Shown here: positions 32,872-45,712 of the stretch, piece by piece
Layout of the letters: every line of letters starts with the position of its first letter
How positions within the stretch are numbered: the stretch's first letter is position 1
Position numbers and translations under genes: made by a program
Notes under the pieces: model-generated
What the model saw: only the letters and a program-made list of their open reading frames with translations
Database searches by the model: none
What the model was told of the DNA's origin: nothing
Source of the DNA: Melastoma dodecandrum
Lineage: Eukaryota; Streptophyta; Magnoliopsida; Myrtales; Melastomataceae
Direction: 5' to 3'
Length of the DNA stretch: 64,000 nt
Assembly: GCA_029817715.1 (NCBI GenBank)
Contig: JARUPY010000085.1
Location: 3,968,001-4,032,000 of the forward strand

Positions 32872-35800
32872 TCACGTCCTGAGGAAATCCCAGATCTTCT
32901 TCCCCACTGAGACCTCGCCCGGATGCTCAAACTCTTCTCCATTGTCGTCCTTGTTACCTGCCGTCCCCTCGTTTCCCTGCGAAATGCCTCTGCACTCATC
33001 GTCCACTGCAGCTCGGTCTGGTGTCCTGTTCACCTCCTCACTCATTCCCAGATCAGTCCCCCTCACCCCTTTAATGCCGCCTTCCATCTTATCTGCTGCA
33101 TTGCTATGCTGCAAAGGGAAATGTCCACACGACCATCAGAGAGCATGAGAAATCAAAAGACTAATAGAATACACGTTCCATGTGTATTCCACGTGCACAT
33201 AAACTCACACGTTCCACGTGCGCGATTTCCCCATTGCTGTTGGCAGGAATAACAGAGCGCGTCGGAGCAACCTTGGCATGGTTAACATCTTCCCTGGTAT
33301 CTAGCCCAGCTGGATCACCTTTCTTCCCTTTGATCAGCTCAGATGATACTCCCGACCCAGCACCTTTACCGTCCCTGTAAGATATCAGGAGAATAATCAT
33401 TTGTTGCATTTTACAGTCATATTCCCATCCATGCGGATTGATTTATTTGTAAAGACCACACGAGTATACAAAGAAATAGAACCAATGTACCAAATTTCCA
33501 GTGTCAGAAAATAAGCCAGGAATGACAGACGTTAAAACTGGGACAGTATTGATAAAAGCTTTACCGCCTGCGAAGATTATAGCGGGACTCAACAGGAGCA
33601 GGGGGTCTCTGCCGTCTTTTCCTTCTTCGTTCAGATACGATACTGTCAGAATGGTCATCAGCGTCATCTGCCACCAGCTCAAAAGATGGGTCATGATCTC
33701 TCTTGCGGGCCTTTCTTGGTCTTCCTCTTTCCTCAGCCAGGCTTGACTCTCCCCGGCTTTCTGGATTCATGAAAGTGGAACCCTCAGCTGTTCCATTTTG
33801 CATCTCCCCATCAGTTGGCTTCATACCTGTTCCGAAAATAGTTTCAGCATCTTTGACCACCTGCTTCATGGTACGTGTTCGGTTAACATTTGCCTTGCCC
33901 CTCAGCCTACCCCTACCTCTCTTAACTTCAGAAGTCTGAGAATCTTCTGCAACCGCTTGCATATTGCTATTTGGGTTGCTTATATTATCAAACGAGATTT
34001 CTTGGCCAGTTTCATCAGACCTCTGAAACCGGTCAACATTCACGCAACCGCTAGTTTCCGCAAAAGAAAACTCAGCATCGTTACCGAAAGATTCTTTTGA
34101 GGGTTCCTTGAAAACATCCTGTTTATCGGTAACCTCTTCTTTTGCGTTCAAGTCTTGCACAAGATGGTTATCAGCCCTTTTCCCAGGGGACAAACTGAAG
34201 ATCCTTGAAGTACATTTCCGAATCCAAGACATACCAGAAAAAGGTGATTTCGAACCAGCTAAATTTGGGGAAGTGTCATTATGCTGTGTGCTTGCATTTC
34301 CATCAGCTTCCTTGTCAGCATATTCTTCGATTAGTTTTGATGGGGGAATCTCAACAGCTTCAAACTCGGATAGAACCTCCAGATCTGACAGCATATATTC
34401 ACGGGTAAGTTCCCCACAGCTAACACAGCCACTCTGTTTCTTGACAAAGGAGATGAATCGGTCTCTCTCCTTGAAGAAAATTTCACGCTGATCCTTAAGT
34501 TTCCGACTAAGTGTACTGAGTTGGTCAATATCCTTTCTGATCTCTATCTGTTGTTCCTCTAGATGGCTTTTGTTTGCAGAAAAATCTTCTCTTTCTTTCT
34601 CCATGACCAGGCGTTCCCGTTTCAGCTCTTCCATATCTCTTCTGGCAACTTCTCTTAGGAAATCAATGTTATTCAGTTCCCTCCCTTTTTCCTCATCAAA
34701 TGCTTTAATCTTTTCAAGTAAACTGTTTTCTCTCTGCAACATTTTATTCTGCATTTTGGTTTCAAGCTCCCTTTTCTGGAGTTCAAGCTTTCGAAGCATC
34801 TCACTTCTCTCGTTATCTAGCTTCTCAACGAGCACTTTCTTCTCATGCTCCATGTTGGCTATTAATGAGTCTTTAGCCAATCTGACATCTTCCTTCAGTC
34901 GCTTGATTTCTTCTTCTGCAGACATCTTATCCCTCCGCAGCCTTTCCTCTTCACATTCTTTGTACTTCTCAAATTTCTCATTTTGAATAATAATCTCCCC
35001 AAGTTTCCTTTCAACATCAACCTTTCTATCGTCCAACTCTTCCCATTCTTTCTCAAAAGCTTGCCTTTGTTGTTTCAGCTCTTCAGATTCTTTCAGAAGA
35101 AGTTCCTTCTGAAGCCGACACTTTTCAATCTGTTCTTTCAATTCTGATTGCATGCGTATAAATTCCAGCCTTTCTTCATCTGTTACTTTCAATCGATCCT
35201 TCTCCTCACAAATCTCCAGAAGCTGCTCCTCAGAGTCTTTTCTCTCCTTCTCTAACAAAGCCTTGACACTTAGCAGCTCCTCTTTCTGTGCTAGTAGTTC
35301 CTTCCTCTCCACCTCTAAGTTCTTCTCTTCTGATTTAAGAGATTTCTCACGTTCTTTGAGATCTTTCAACTTAAGTCGGAGATCCTCCTCCCTTTCCTTG
35401 ACCTTATCAGATTTTTTCTCCAGTGCCTGCTCTCTTTTCAGAAACTTCTCTTCCCTATGATTTAATTCAACTTCCTTTTTCTGCACATCAAGGCACCTTC
35501 TTTCTAGTTCCTCATTGATTGACTTTCTCTTCTGCTCAAATTCACATTCTAATTCCTCCTTCTTTTCCTCCAGAACACGATTGTGTTCTTCGAGGAGCTT
35601 TTGAATTTCATCCTGAAACAGCCAATGGTAAGAGGACCTGATTCATTAGATGCTTAAAAACATTTCCATTAAAAACTGTGATTCAGAACTTCGACATTAA
35701 AATGTAATTCCTGCCCCAAAAAGGACAAGCCGATCAGCCTAACAAAATGGATGATACGCCACTGAATTCAACAACTATGGAAATCCATCAATTCAAGTAT

Positions 35801-38800
35801 TCTCTACATCCTACCATCCGACAAGACTAAAGTGACAGTAAAGACGAGTCATCTTACCCTTTCCCTAGTGTTAAGCTTCTCTTCCAGAACCATTAACTCC
35901 TCTTCTTTAGTCTCCAACTTCTTCCTGAGAGACTCATGTTCCTGCTTGCAGTAAAAGTTGTCAGACTGAAAATCACTAAACAAGACAAAATGTTAGAATG
36001 CTGGAAGGTCTTGCCTTTTCTTTCAACTTCAAAGTTGCTAGTCTGCTCATGATATCATCTTCTTTCTCCCTCAACTTCAAGTTTGCTATGTCAATCATCC
36101 TCTGTGATTCTTCCACCTCCTTCTGTTTCTGTTTACACGCCCTGTCCTTTTCGTTGGCCATATCCTCCCTCTGGTTTATCATTCTTAAGCTGTCACTCAC
36201 TCGTACCTCACCCTCTTTCAGTTTTCTTTCCCACTCTAGCAAATCTTCCCACTGCTTTGAAAATATGCTTTCCTGTGATTCCCGTCTAGGCACAGAAAGA
36301 AACAAAAACTGTGTAAACCAAAATATACAACATTTCAAGGAATCAACAGTATGATGATCTCTCAAGACATTTTTACAGGTATAGGCTAAAGGGCGTACTC
36401 TGTGATAAAAGTTAATCGTTCCCTCCGAAGAGCAGCCTCCCTAGCCTCTAGATCATTTGACTTCCGCTGAATTTCAGAAGTCTTTCTACTGATTTCAGCT
36501 AGCTTTGCATCTGCAGAGCGCAACTTAGCCTCTACTTCCTGAGACTTTTCTTCGATGCCAGTTACCAATGCATTAGCTTCAGCTAATTTGGAATCAGCAG
36601 TAAATTTGATTTCTGCATCCTCGGCACGCATCTCTTGCAGAGCCTTCTCAAGCTAAAAGAACAAACATCATAAAAACAACAGCATGCGCCTACCACTCAC
36701 AATGAACTTATTCATAAAAAAGTGCATAAATTAAAAAATAGGAAGAGAATCGCCAAATAAATCTAATTCACAGCACAGAAGAGTAAACAGAAATTATTAA
36801 AAGAGAAAGAAAGACATAAGCCTCGAAGGATCATTTCATCACTTCATAGCAGCAAAATAGATTTATGCATTGAAAGAATCCACACATTGCTGGGGCCTAT
36901 AAGCTAACAGCTTGTAATTATAGAGGTCTTAAAATATCCAATAGAGTCAGCATATAACACATTGTATCAGCACGAGGTTGTGTCTACATAAACTTGGGAC
37001 TGAGACGCATAACCCAATCATATGACTGATATCATAGAACAAACATCATAAAAACAACAGCATGCGCCTACCACTCACAATGAACTTATTCATAAAAAAG
37101 TGCATAAATTAAAAAATAGGAAGAGAATCGCCAAATAAATCTAATTCACAGCACAGAAGAGTAAACAGAAATTATTAAAAGAGAAAGAAAGACATAAGCC
37201 TCGAAGGATCATTTCATCACTTCATAGCAGCAAAATAGATTTATGCATTGAAAGAATCCACACATTGCTGGGGCCTATAAGCTAACAGCTTGTAATTATA
37301 GAGGTCTTAAAATATCCAATAGAGTCAGCATATAACACATTGTATCAGCACGAGGTTGTGTCTACATAAACTTGGGACTGAGACGCATAACCCAATCATA
37401 TGACTGATATCAGACTCAAACAAAAACTATTGTACCAACTGCTCAAAGAAAAACAAAATAATTTTACCAAATGCAAAATTTAGAACTTAGAAGTCAGTTG
37501 ATGCATCATCCAATATTTGGATGTCAGTCCAGAAAGGCCGGGGCCAAAAAGGAGGAAGCTATATAAAGCTGAGATATTTCATGTCAGTGTTTCTAAATGA
37601 AATGAAGGGAAGCACAGAGTTGAAAGTTAGATGCTACAATGGAGAAATCTTACATCTGCAACACATTGCTTTTCCACACCCAAAGCATTTTGCAGATCAT
37701 TTTCCCGTTTTTCAATTTCCGACATTGCAATCAGATGTGCCGCTTGCTCTCGTTTGAGAGTATCCTTCGCTTCTGCTAGTCTTTGTATCAGCCCTTCGTA
37801 CTTTTCATTCCACTCTTTCTTCTCAATCAAGAGAAGGCCAAGATTATACTGATATTCATAAAGCTGAATCAACAAGAAATGATTACTTAGCGTCAAATCA
37901 ATCTGAATTGTACAGTATGCTGCACATAGTAGGAAATAATCAACACTTATATGGATTTCCTGAAATAAACTCGCCGAAGATTCAAAAAGGAACTGAATAT
38001 CACACTAAAAACGATTTTCAAATTACAGAATTTAGACTCAACAGTAGACAACGGGTTGCATTTTGCTTCATCAAGAGATAAAATTTGAGCGATATTCACT
38101 TAAGGTGAGTTATTTTAAAATAATAAGTCTTCTTCAACTCTGTAGAAAGAGATGGTTAAAAATCCGGTAGTCAGCACCAATAATAAAAACTTTTCCATTT
38201 AGCCTCACGGTTCTCGGGTAAAGCAATATCTGGAGCATGCATTTTGAAAGACTATGGCCAATCTTTCCGATATGATAGTTACAATAGATATTTAAGCATG
38301 AGTTGCATGACACTAGCCCTCCTGATGTACTACAGAAGGAAGACAGTTTGCCTAAGAAAAAACGGAATTCCATCCACTACTTAAGGATATAACATCCACA
38401 CATACATTCACTAACAACGAATTCCATATTACCTTTCTTTACAGTTTAGTAAGTAATTTTACAGCATTTACAGGGACTAACAACGAGTTTCACCCTAAAA
38501 TAAACAGTCAGCGTCATAGCTAAGAAACTGAATGCAGTGAATCTTCCCCACAGAAATACTTTCTAAAGCAAAAATCCACAAAAACGCGGTCCCAGTTATA
38601 AGCAAAATAGATATTCTAAAGAACCAGCCTTTCATCAAATATTTCATAGATCCTTTCTGCCATATTGACCACCAAAAACATGAGGGAATAACCTAACTGG
38701 ATTTACAGATTGGGATAAATACTACTAGATCAGGCTTCATATCATCCATCATTGATCTTCTACACTTGCTAAGAACTTCTGATCCCAAAATTCCATGAAT

Positions 38801-39451
38801 ATTGTAGGGTACATGTACGCAATATAAAACAAAGCCTACAGCCTGTTTTCTCAAATTCCAACAAAATAACAACCCCAAGCACAGACCCCAACTATTCCCA
38901 GAAGACGGGGGAACCTTTCTTCAATATTCCATTTTTCTTTCTAACCATATAGACCACTAAACACAGAGGCAATTTTAAGATAAATATTTTATTCTGGCCA
39001 GTTGTATTATAATTCCAGCTCACAACATCCCTGCTCTACCTATCTTATCAAACCTTAGATGGCTAAGTTGTCGCTCAGCTGACAGACAATTCCACAAATA
39101 TAACCCCCCTAAACAACCAGAATTCATGGGAAACACTATGCCTAAACTTGCAAGAAAATTATCCAAGAAAAGACATTTCAAATATACGAACTAGTTCACG
39201 TATTTTCAATGCAACAGTAGACGAACCTCTTTCTCGAGCTGCGTGACTTTGTCCCTCAAGTTGCTGGAATCGATGGCCATTCCATTAGCACCCAAATGCA
39301 GCATTGATGGCTCGCCACTGACAGCATTAGGAACACCCTTTCCCTTTTCTCCATCGCTGGCCTTCAAACTCGACCCTTTAGCCTGATTAACACCCCCACC
39401 CCCAGGACTCAAAGACCAACCTGGCCACACTTTCCTCTGCGGGGTTAACAT
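32872..39451 (-). CDS. CRWN1: CRWN1 / NMCP1, nuclear lamina-like coiled-coil protein
   Basis: Plant lamin analogue at the nuclear periphery that sets nuclear size and shape and heterochromatin organisation. Eight exons: 39451-39227, 37863-37654, 36652-36399, 36285-36015, 35941-35858, 35612-33565, 33374-33209 and 33108-32872. All phases agree; 1164 residues. The N-terminus is [16 protein letters not shown]. Then comes [19 protein letters not shown], followed by about 650 residues of heptad-rich coiled coil ([27 protein letters not shown], and so on). The tail has a Cys pair (GCVSCGE), [20 protein letters not shown], an Arg/Lys nuclear-import region with ESRYNLRRR, and the conserved end [20 protein letters not shown]. 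The YNLRR and final motifs point to the CRWN1-3 group, not CRWN4. The intron after 36015 begins with GC. Intron 2 (37653-36653) contains a 378-base tandem duplication. Confidence 0.94.
36659..37414. repeat. 378-base tandem duplication inside a CRWN1 intron
   Basis: The segment starting GAACAAACATCATAAAAACA at 36659 is repeated, apparently without change, from 37037, and the match runs to about 37414. Both copies lie between two CRWN1 exons and contain no exon sequence. The boundary shows only a few bases of shared sequence (GAAC). Near-identity implies a recent event or an assembly duplication. Confidence 0.85.
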
Positions 39452-40367
39452 CTTTATCAATCAATCCCGCATCACCCCCTATAAAACCACACCCAACTAC
39501 ACCAACTCCAGCCCCAGTATCCCAATTCGATATCCCTAAAACTCCAATTCCCCCCAAAAACGCAAATGACACCCTCTCCTAATTACAACCCTGCAAAGGA
39601 TAAAAAGACCGAACTCCCTCCCTGAAACCTACTCCAAACCAATATCCCTGACTGACCCAGATACCAAATTCCCCCAAAGAACCACAACCAGGCACCAAAC
39701 AAGGAAATCCTAACTACAACAAACAACCAGCGATCACCCAGGACCCAAAATCTCCCTCAAAAGATGGACGGCCGGGCCTACAAACAACAGGGGAAAAAAC
39801 CCCACCGTCCAAGCCGAAACAAAAAAATAAATAAAACAAAAGCAACAAAGCCCCGGATTCGATTCTCCAACTCGACGTATCAGAAACCGGCTCTTTTTCC
39901 TCAACGTCTTTTGCGCATGTGCGTGCGTGCGTGGCAGGGGAAAGGCTCGGGGTGCGGAACTCAACGGGACGGTATTAATTACGGGAAGGGGCGGACCGTT
40001 GGAGTCCGGACAGCGTCTGAGGAAAAGCAACCGACCGACCAACGAATCCACTTTGGGTTGGAGCGTCGGCTTTTTCTTCCTCTTTCTGGCTTTCGATCCC
40101 TTTTAACGTTCGCCTCTCTCTTTTTGTCTCGAACAATAAAGGAAAGGAAAAAAAAAGAAAGCGCGGCGGGATGTAAATTTACGGCTTTGCCCTCGCTTGC
40201 GTGGAGGTTACGGATAAGGTACCATTCGGCTGCAACGGTCGGAAATCCATTAGGCGAAGACGGTAATGAGAAGTCCAATAATAATAGGATTGGAAATGGG
40301 GGTACATAAAACGACTGGCACGAATTCCACATGCTAACAGTTCCAGAGTTTCAACCTGCTCCAAAGT
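39452..40367. other. CRWN1 promoter / UMP1 3' side
   Basis: No recognisable exon. A long open frame on the plus strand here (39764-40309) has no family resemblance and no codon character. The region should contain the CRWN1 leader and the UMP1 3' UTR. Confidence 0.4.
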
Positions 40368-41070
40368 TTAAATGAAACTGGGGCAAACTGGACCCTTGGA
40401 TATACCCAGACGAACTTCCATCCCGTGATGCATGTCGGACTGCCGGAAGGATTCGGACTCACGGGGGTCTGTCAGTGGCAGCGAAGCAAGAGAAAGGAAT
40501 TATTGTCCATCACATAACAGTAATTAAGCCAGAGCTCTGAATCAGCCATTGCTCTATCAGATCAGCGAATTGAAATAGAAGAAATTATATCATTGCTAAT
40601 GCCGAAATTGGGATGACAACACATGTCATGCCATAAGAACAGCAACACATTACCATTTAGATAATCCTCGAAGCCAAACTCGTCCAAGCTTCCAGTGAGG
40701 GCCTCCAAACCGAGCATTGAGGATGGGATAGCACCAGATGGCCTCTGAAAGCTGTAGATTTTTCTACTTCAGTTTCACAATGCAAATCCAACAAAAAATG
40801 TCTCAACAAAGAATGCCCATGATCATGCAAGAGGAACTGGAACATTTTAATAAAGGATCAGCAAGGTGCAGTAAGAAAGTCATCAGCACGATAAAAGATT
40901 ACTAACCACGCTAAATATTGAATGACAAAGAAAGATTCAATTTTTAATAAATGACAATGAAATTCGTACCGAGATAAAATTTGTCTGTCCAGGTCCATCT
41001 TCAGAGGAAATGCTGTCCCATACGTATTTGCGAGGATCCTCCTCTTCATCTCCTCCTCTGTCCTCTTTGC
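40368..41070 (-). CDS. UMP1: Proteasome maturation factor UMP1/POMP (5' part not found)
   Basis: Chaperone that joins half-proteasomes and is the first substrate of the new 20S particle. Exons found: 41070-40970 (AKRTEEEMKRRILANTYGTA, then FPLKMDLDRQILSR), 40751-40654 (FQRPSGAIPSSMLGLEALTG, then SLDEFGFEDYLN) and 40468-40368 (DPRESESFRQSDMHHGMEVR, ending GPVCPSFI). Phases agree and about 99 residues are covered, all highly conserved in plants. The expected first 40 or so residues (a start near IPH-IGG and a DALRFGL motif) were not recognised between 41071 and 41850, so the first exon is missing, strongly diverged, or in a place I could not identify. The upstream stretch contains possible leader sequence. 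Confidence 0.8.
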
Positions 41071-42358
41071 CTGCAGCCATTCCAATTTGAATGGTAGCTT
41101 CGTTTAAATTTATTAAAATTTAACAGGGCAGGTCCATGAAACCAAGATATGAGCCCAATCAAGAAAGCCTAGATCATCTTTCTCTGACAAGAAAAAGAGA
41201 GTAACAATTAAAGCACTCCATACCAACAGTAAGATCAAGCTTTCAATCAAAACAGCCTTACAATCACCAGTCCTTTCATGATTTCAACTGTAATGCAAAC
41301 ATTGCCCCGGATCCCATGCCTTTTCTGAAAGAACACTAGTAGTAGTCCAAGACAAGTCAAACCATGTCCCGTCTATACATTCAAATCACAAGCAGCCCCA
41401 AGTAAATTCGCCAAATCTTGAACATAACAAAAGAATCCCTAATGGAACATTTTTGCATCCAAACCACAGCCGAACCAGAGCAGGATTATGCAGCCAGGTT
41501 GGCTCAATTAAAGGAAACCCTATCCACAATCCGCTTCCCTCAATCACTTTGGCAGAAAATGATCTGAAAGAAGGTCATGGTACAAGGCCTCGGATCACAT
41601 TAATCATCACCTCACTAAGAAGATCGGCACAATTACCACCATAAAATTCCATCCTGTCACCAAAAGGAAAACCCTAAAACTGACAGATTCAACCCATTCA
41701 TCAATACAGAGAAATCCCCAAACACGCTGGACCCCGAAAATCAAACCCTAAACTGCCGATTAGCCGGAGCTCCCTCGATAAGAAAACCCAACTCACAACA
41801 GGATTAGTGTCGATCAGTGGCAAGGGACTACCGATTGGTAGGACGTCTGGAGAGGGTGAGACCAGACGAGGTCGCTCTTAACACCTTGAAGTCCGAAGCG
41901 GAGAGCGTCTCTCTCGATCGCCCCCGCCACCTGCACTATGCTCCTCTTCGTCTCTCCTTCCATCTTATCCTTCCTCTCCCCACTCCTCCTTCCTCCCTAC
42001 CGTCGCCTTCGTTGCTCTTATGGATGGACGATCACTATGACTTTTCCCTCAAGTCAGGGGACGCGGGTGGGAACCAAATTATTTATTCTGTTCCGATAAC
42101 ATAGAGAAACGTCGGCAGGCGAACGAAATGTAATGCCAGATATCATTAGTCTGTTCCTGTTGATATGGGCCTTTTAAGTTCTGGCCCAACACAAGAAGCG
42201 GGCGAGTGCTCATCCCCTCCCCAGTCTTCCCCCCTCGTCACCGTTCGCCGTCGGAAGAGCCTCGATCCCGCCTTGCGAGAACGTGGTATCCGATCCAAGA
42301 CTGTCGGTATTTCTTCCAAGAAATTCTTCTTTTGGTGAATTTGGTCGGTCGTTGGAGG
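41071..42358. other. Shared upstream region of UMP1 and the unknown gene at 42359
   Basis: The two genes are divergent. The central 41850-42250 part is likely their promoter region and has ATGGGCC and TGGCCCA motifs at about 42163-42190. No exon was recognised with confidence. Confidence 0.4.
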
Positions 42359-43385
42359 ATGCGTCTGTTTGGGCAGAAGATGCTCCTAATTGGGAGGGCG
42401 CTTCATAGCGTGTCCCAATATGGACCCTCCGATACACTGAGGAAGAAGATTGCGGAGATAGAGAGGGTGAAGAAACGGAAGAACCCTAGGAAACATCAGG
42501 TCTTCGTCGAAGTTCCGGAAACTAAGTCGTTTCTCGATACTGCGACCATGCCGATGATCCTCACTGTAGTTGGTTGCGGCCTCGTTGCCAAGCTTCTGAT
42601 GATGGTGAGGTCATTTTTTTAGTTTTTTTTTTCAAGCACGGATCTCAAAAAATCTTGTCATGAATTGCCGTTCTTCACTGTGGATGAGATGGAATTGTGA
42701 TTGGTGACAATTTTGGTACCACTTAAAGTTATCTTATGCTGGCAGATTTCAATTTTAGATAGCAAAAATCAAATGTTCCAGAGCCATGTTTTCGGGTTGT
42801 TGCTGTGTCATTGTGTCTACTTTATTCAACAAATTTCCAGCCTATGCCTATCACAAGGGTTTCTAATTTCGACTCTCTTACTGAAAATGTTCTAGTATGT
42901 ACGACATCAGTTTGTGGAACAAGGTGTCACATTTTGCTGGAAATGCAGCAATGTGATTCTGAATGATTGTATGTGTATGCGTTGCAGTACGACGAGTCCC
43001 ATTCCCAAGAAATCATTGAGCGCAAAATAAAGAATGCTCCTGCGGGTCAAGGAACGGTTAGGATGCTCACGCGGGAGGAGTGGGAAGAAATTCGTGAAGT
43101 GAGGCCGAGGACACCCTTTGAATCAAAGCTTGCTCGACCAAATGCCAGAATAAGGACAGGGGAATCAGTGCCGATGGTAATTATCTAAGCTCTTTCTTGA
43201 TCTCGTGTCCAAATTTTGAGGATTGTCATGAAGAAAAAGATCATGAGGGTATATCTTATTTTCTCTATATATTCATTTAGATCTGCTTCCCTCCTCTTCT
43301 TCAGGAAGACTTGCGGGACTGGACAATAGATGTGATTGCAGATGCCCTAGCCCGAGCCGAAGAAACGGTTCATCGCACAAAGTGA
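42359..43385 (+). CDS. Conserved plant protein of unknown function, one membrane helix
   Basis: Three exons, 42359-42604, 42988-43176 and 43305-43385, agree in phase and give 171 residues. I do not recognise a named family. The N-terminus is basic with amphipathic character (MRLFGQKMLLIGRALHSVSQ), which could be a mitochondrial presequence. Next is a Lys/Arg-rich segment (KKIAEIERVKKRKNPRKHQV), then a single hydrophobic helix (PMILTVVGCGLVAKLLMM), then a soluble part with REEWEEIREVRPRTPFESKL and an acidic end (DLRDWTIDVIADALARAEET). The clean splice junctions and well-formed exons argue for a real gene. A small mitochondrial membrane protein is a guess from the topology. It diverges from UMP1. 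Confidence 0.75.
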
Positions 43386-45712
43386 TTCTTTTTTTTGGGG
43401 GCCGGGGGGGGGGGGGGGGGGGGGCTTATACGGTGATATCGGTACCCCGATTGGGAAGCTCTAACCATGGCCGAAATGTAATAGCAAGCTGTATTGGTTG
43501 ACTGGATGGCTTAGGAGAACCAGGTTTACAAAGCTGATATTTTCTTCTACTGGGTGTTTGAGATTTTGTTTCGAAGCTCCGATGCAATCTTCAATGGTCA
43601 CCAAAACATTATCCAAAAGAATGAGATTGTTCAGTTGTGTACTTCTGGCCATGTTCCTTGGGCGGCAAACACCTTTGAACACTTATTGTAATGATGACAC
43701 TTGTTTCTCCTTTACCTTAATATGATGCATATTTCTTTCAAGGTGTGGTTTGTAATTAACATCAGAGTCAATAGAGAGAAGTGAGCCCACCCAAAGATGC
43801 ATATGAGAAGGCTATTTCTAGTTGTGATGACAAAGTAAAAGAGATGATTCAGGAAGCTGAGTAACTTCAAATGAAGCCAAGGTATGTTTAATTTAGCTTC
43901 CTTCTAATATTTCTTGTATGTTTGTTGTTGCCTCTGATCAGCTAACTATTTTTGGTGCCTCAGTTATTGTATTCCTCGATGCTATTTCGACGGAACGCTT
44001 TCAGGATATTCTACCTGGGCCATCAAAGAGGCACAAAATACTGTAGAAAGCTGAAACCTTCAAGAATGCATAGTCATGATTAAGTTTCAGTTGAAGATTC
44101 TATTTGGATTCAAGATGCTTGAACTTGAAACTCAGATTCTTAAAACAAATAGGCAAATATTTTCTTACATTGTCTTGCGTATTGTTGAATTATGATATTT
44201 ACCCAGGATGGGAGGCAGACTAGAGCTGCATATGGTTGATGGCAATTGAATCTTTGAATGAATGAAGTGGATATGATTTTCCTTGGACGGGCTCCATTAA
44301 CTGAACTATTGAAAAAGATATTGCTATGTCATGCTTTTATCTCCATTTCAGGCCAATCTGTATTGGTTGACCGTGTTTCATACAGTCTCAATGGTCATAA
44401 ATTGCTGAGCTGTGTCATTCTGTAATACAGAGCTTTGAGGTTTGGAAGCCAATGTCCTGTGAATACGAGGCCTTCTCTTTCATGCTTTAAGTTTGGGGAG
44501 TTATAGTTAAGGAGGGATCTATTAATATATAGCGAACAGGTTTTTTGTTTTGAGAGAGAGAGAGAGAGGAGCAAAAATTCGGTAAAAGAACACAAGCGTA
44601 AGATTTACCAGTATTGCTTTAATTTTTTTATGAGAGACTTCTACTTTCATGTTGGCAGAGAGTAATGCAGGGATGGAGGGAAGGAAGGTGAGGTAAAGGA
44701 CGATTTAATTGACACTGCATGTGGTTTGCTGATGTAATTGTTCATTGACTAAGTATAAACATTATTCTCTCCCACCTTATAATAATGGGAACAGGATATA
44801 ATAGGCTAGACTTCCAAGTAGTTGGACATCAATACTCTAGATCACAATCCCTCCACTTCTTTTCCATCTCCAAAATGAACTTATGTGGAAAGGGACAAGA
44901 ACTGGTTGACTTACTGAGAGGTGGCCATGCCACTTCTGCACCAGCTCCCACATAAAAAATTAACTCATGTGGCCCTGTGTATAGGTTAGAAGTAGTTGAC
45001 TTTGACTGATGGTGGCCAGTGAACAAACCAGAGGTTCTTTTCTCTTCTATGGCCGTTGGCAAATTTTGTTGGTTGAGGTTAAACAAGCTATTGCTTCCGT
45101 TTGATGTGGGTGTTATGAACTGATTTGCCTGCACTAAACTGCTATACTGGGCAGTGGCTTTTCGTTTTACTTGTGTAAGGAGGGTATGAATTCTTTTATT
45201 TGAAATCTGATTGAAGTGGAAAAATGAAAATGAGCTAGTGACATCAAGCTGACCAAGCTTCTACAGTTCTACGATTCAGAATACATTGATTTTATGATGA
45301 AATTGATGATGTTATTAACTCAGAAAAAGTTTTCTAACATGTCTTCTTAGGGTAAACATCTCATCAGAAGGGTAAAGCTGTTCCTCAAATGACTTCGTGT
45401 TTCTGGATTCAAGATTTGAAAACAAACTTTCTGCTAACATGCAGGGGCAAATCTGCATTTATCTGAGCATCTCCCTTTGGAAGTGTGTGGCTGTTTTTTT
45501 TTAAATTGTTACAATTCCTGTTACAGCTGAAAGGCACAGATAATCATTCTAGGAATAATCCTCCCGCAAAATGCAGAGTGATCTTGTATGTTTCTTGCTT
45601 GATAGCGGTAAATGTTTATTTTCAAACTTACATAGCATCGAAAAACAAAGCCTTGGATCCATCATATGACAATAAATGAATGAGGATCTGCTTAGCTTCT
45701 TCAATCTTATGA
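43386..45712. other. Non-coding stretch with G homopolymer
   Basis: A run of about 25 G with few interruptions (43398-43425) follows the stop of the unknown gene. The phrase TGTATTGGTTGAC recurs at about 43490 and 44359 with some flanking similarity, which suggests an old local duplication. A (GA)n run lies near 44553-44567. No gene was recognised. Confidence 0.4.

Noticed and set aside
33703..35460. Long Ser/Leu/Phe-rich plus-strand frames
   Set aside because: Antisense shadows of the Lys/Glu-rich CRWN1 coiled coil.
39764..40309. 181-codon plus-strand open frame between CRWN1 and UMP1
   Set aside because: Low-complexity basic translation with no family match, lying in the promoter and UTR of flanking minus-strand genes.
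44829..45134. 101-codon minus-strand frame upstream of the TBL gene
   Set aside because: No recognisable domain, no supporting exons and unremarkable composition.
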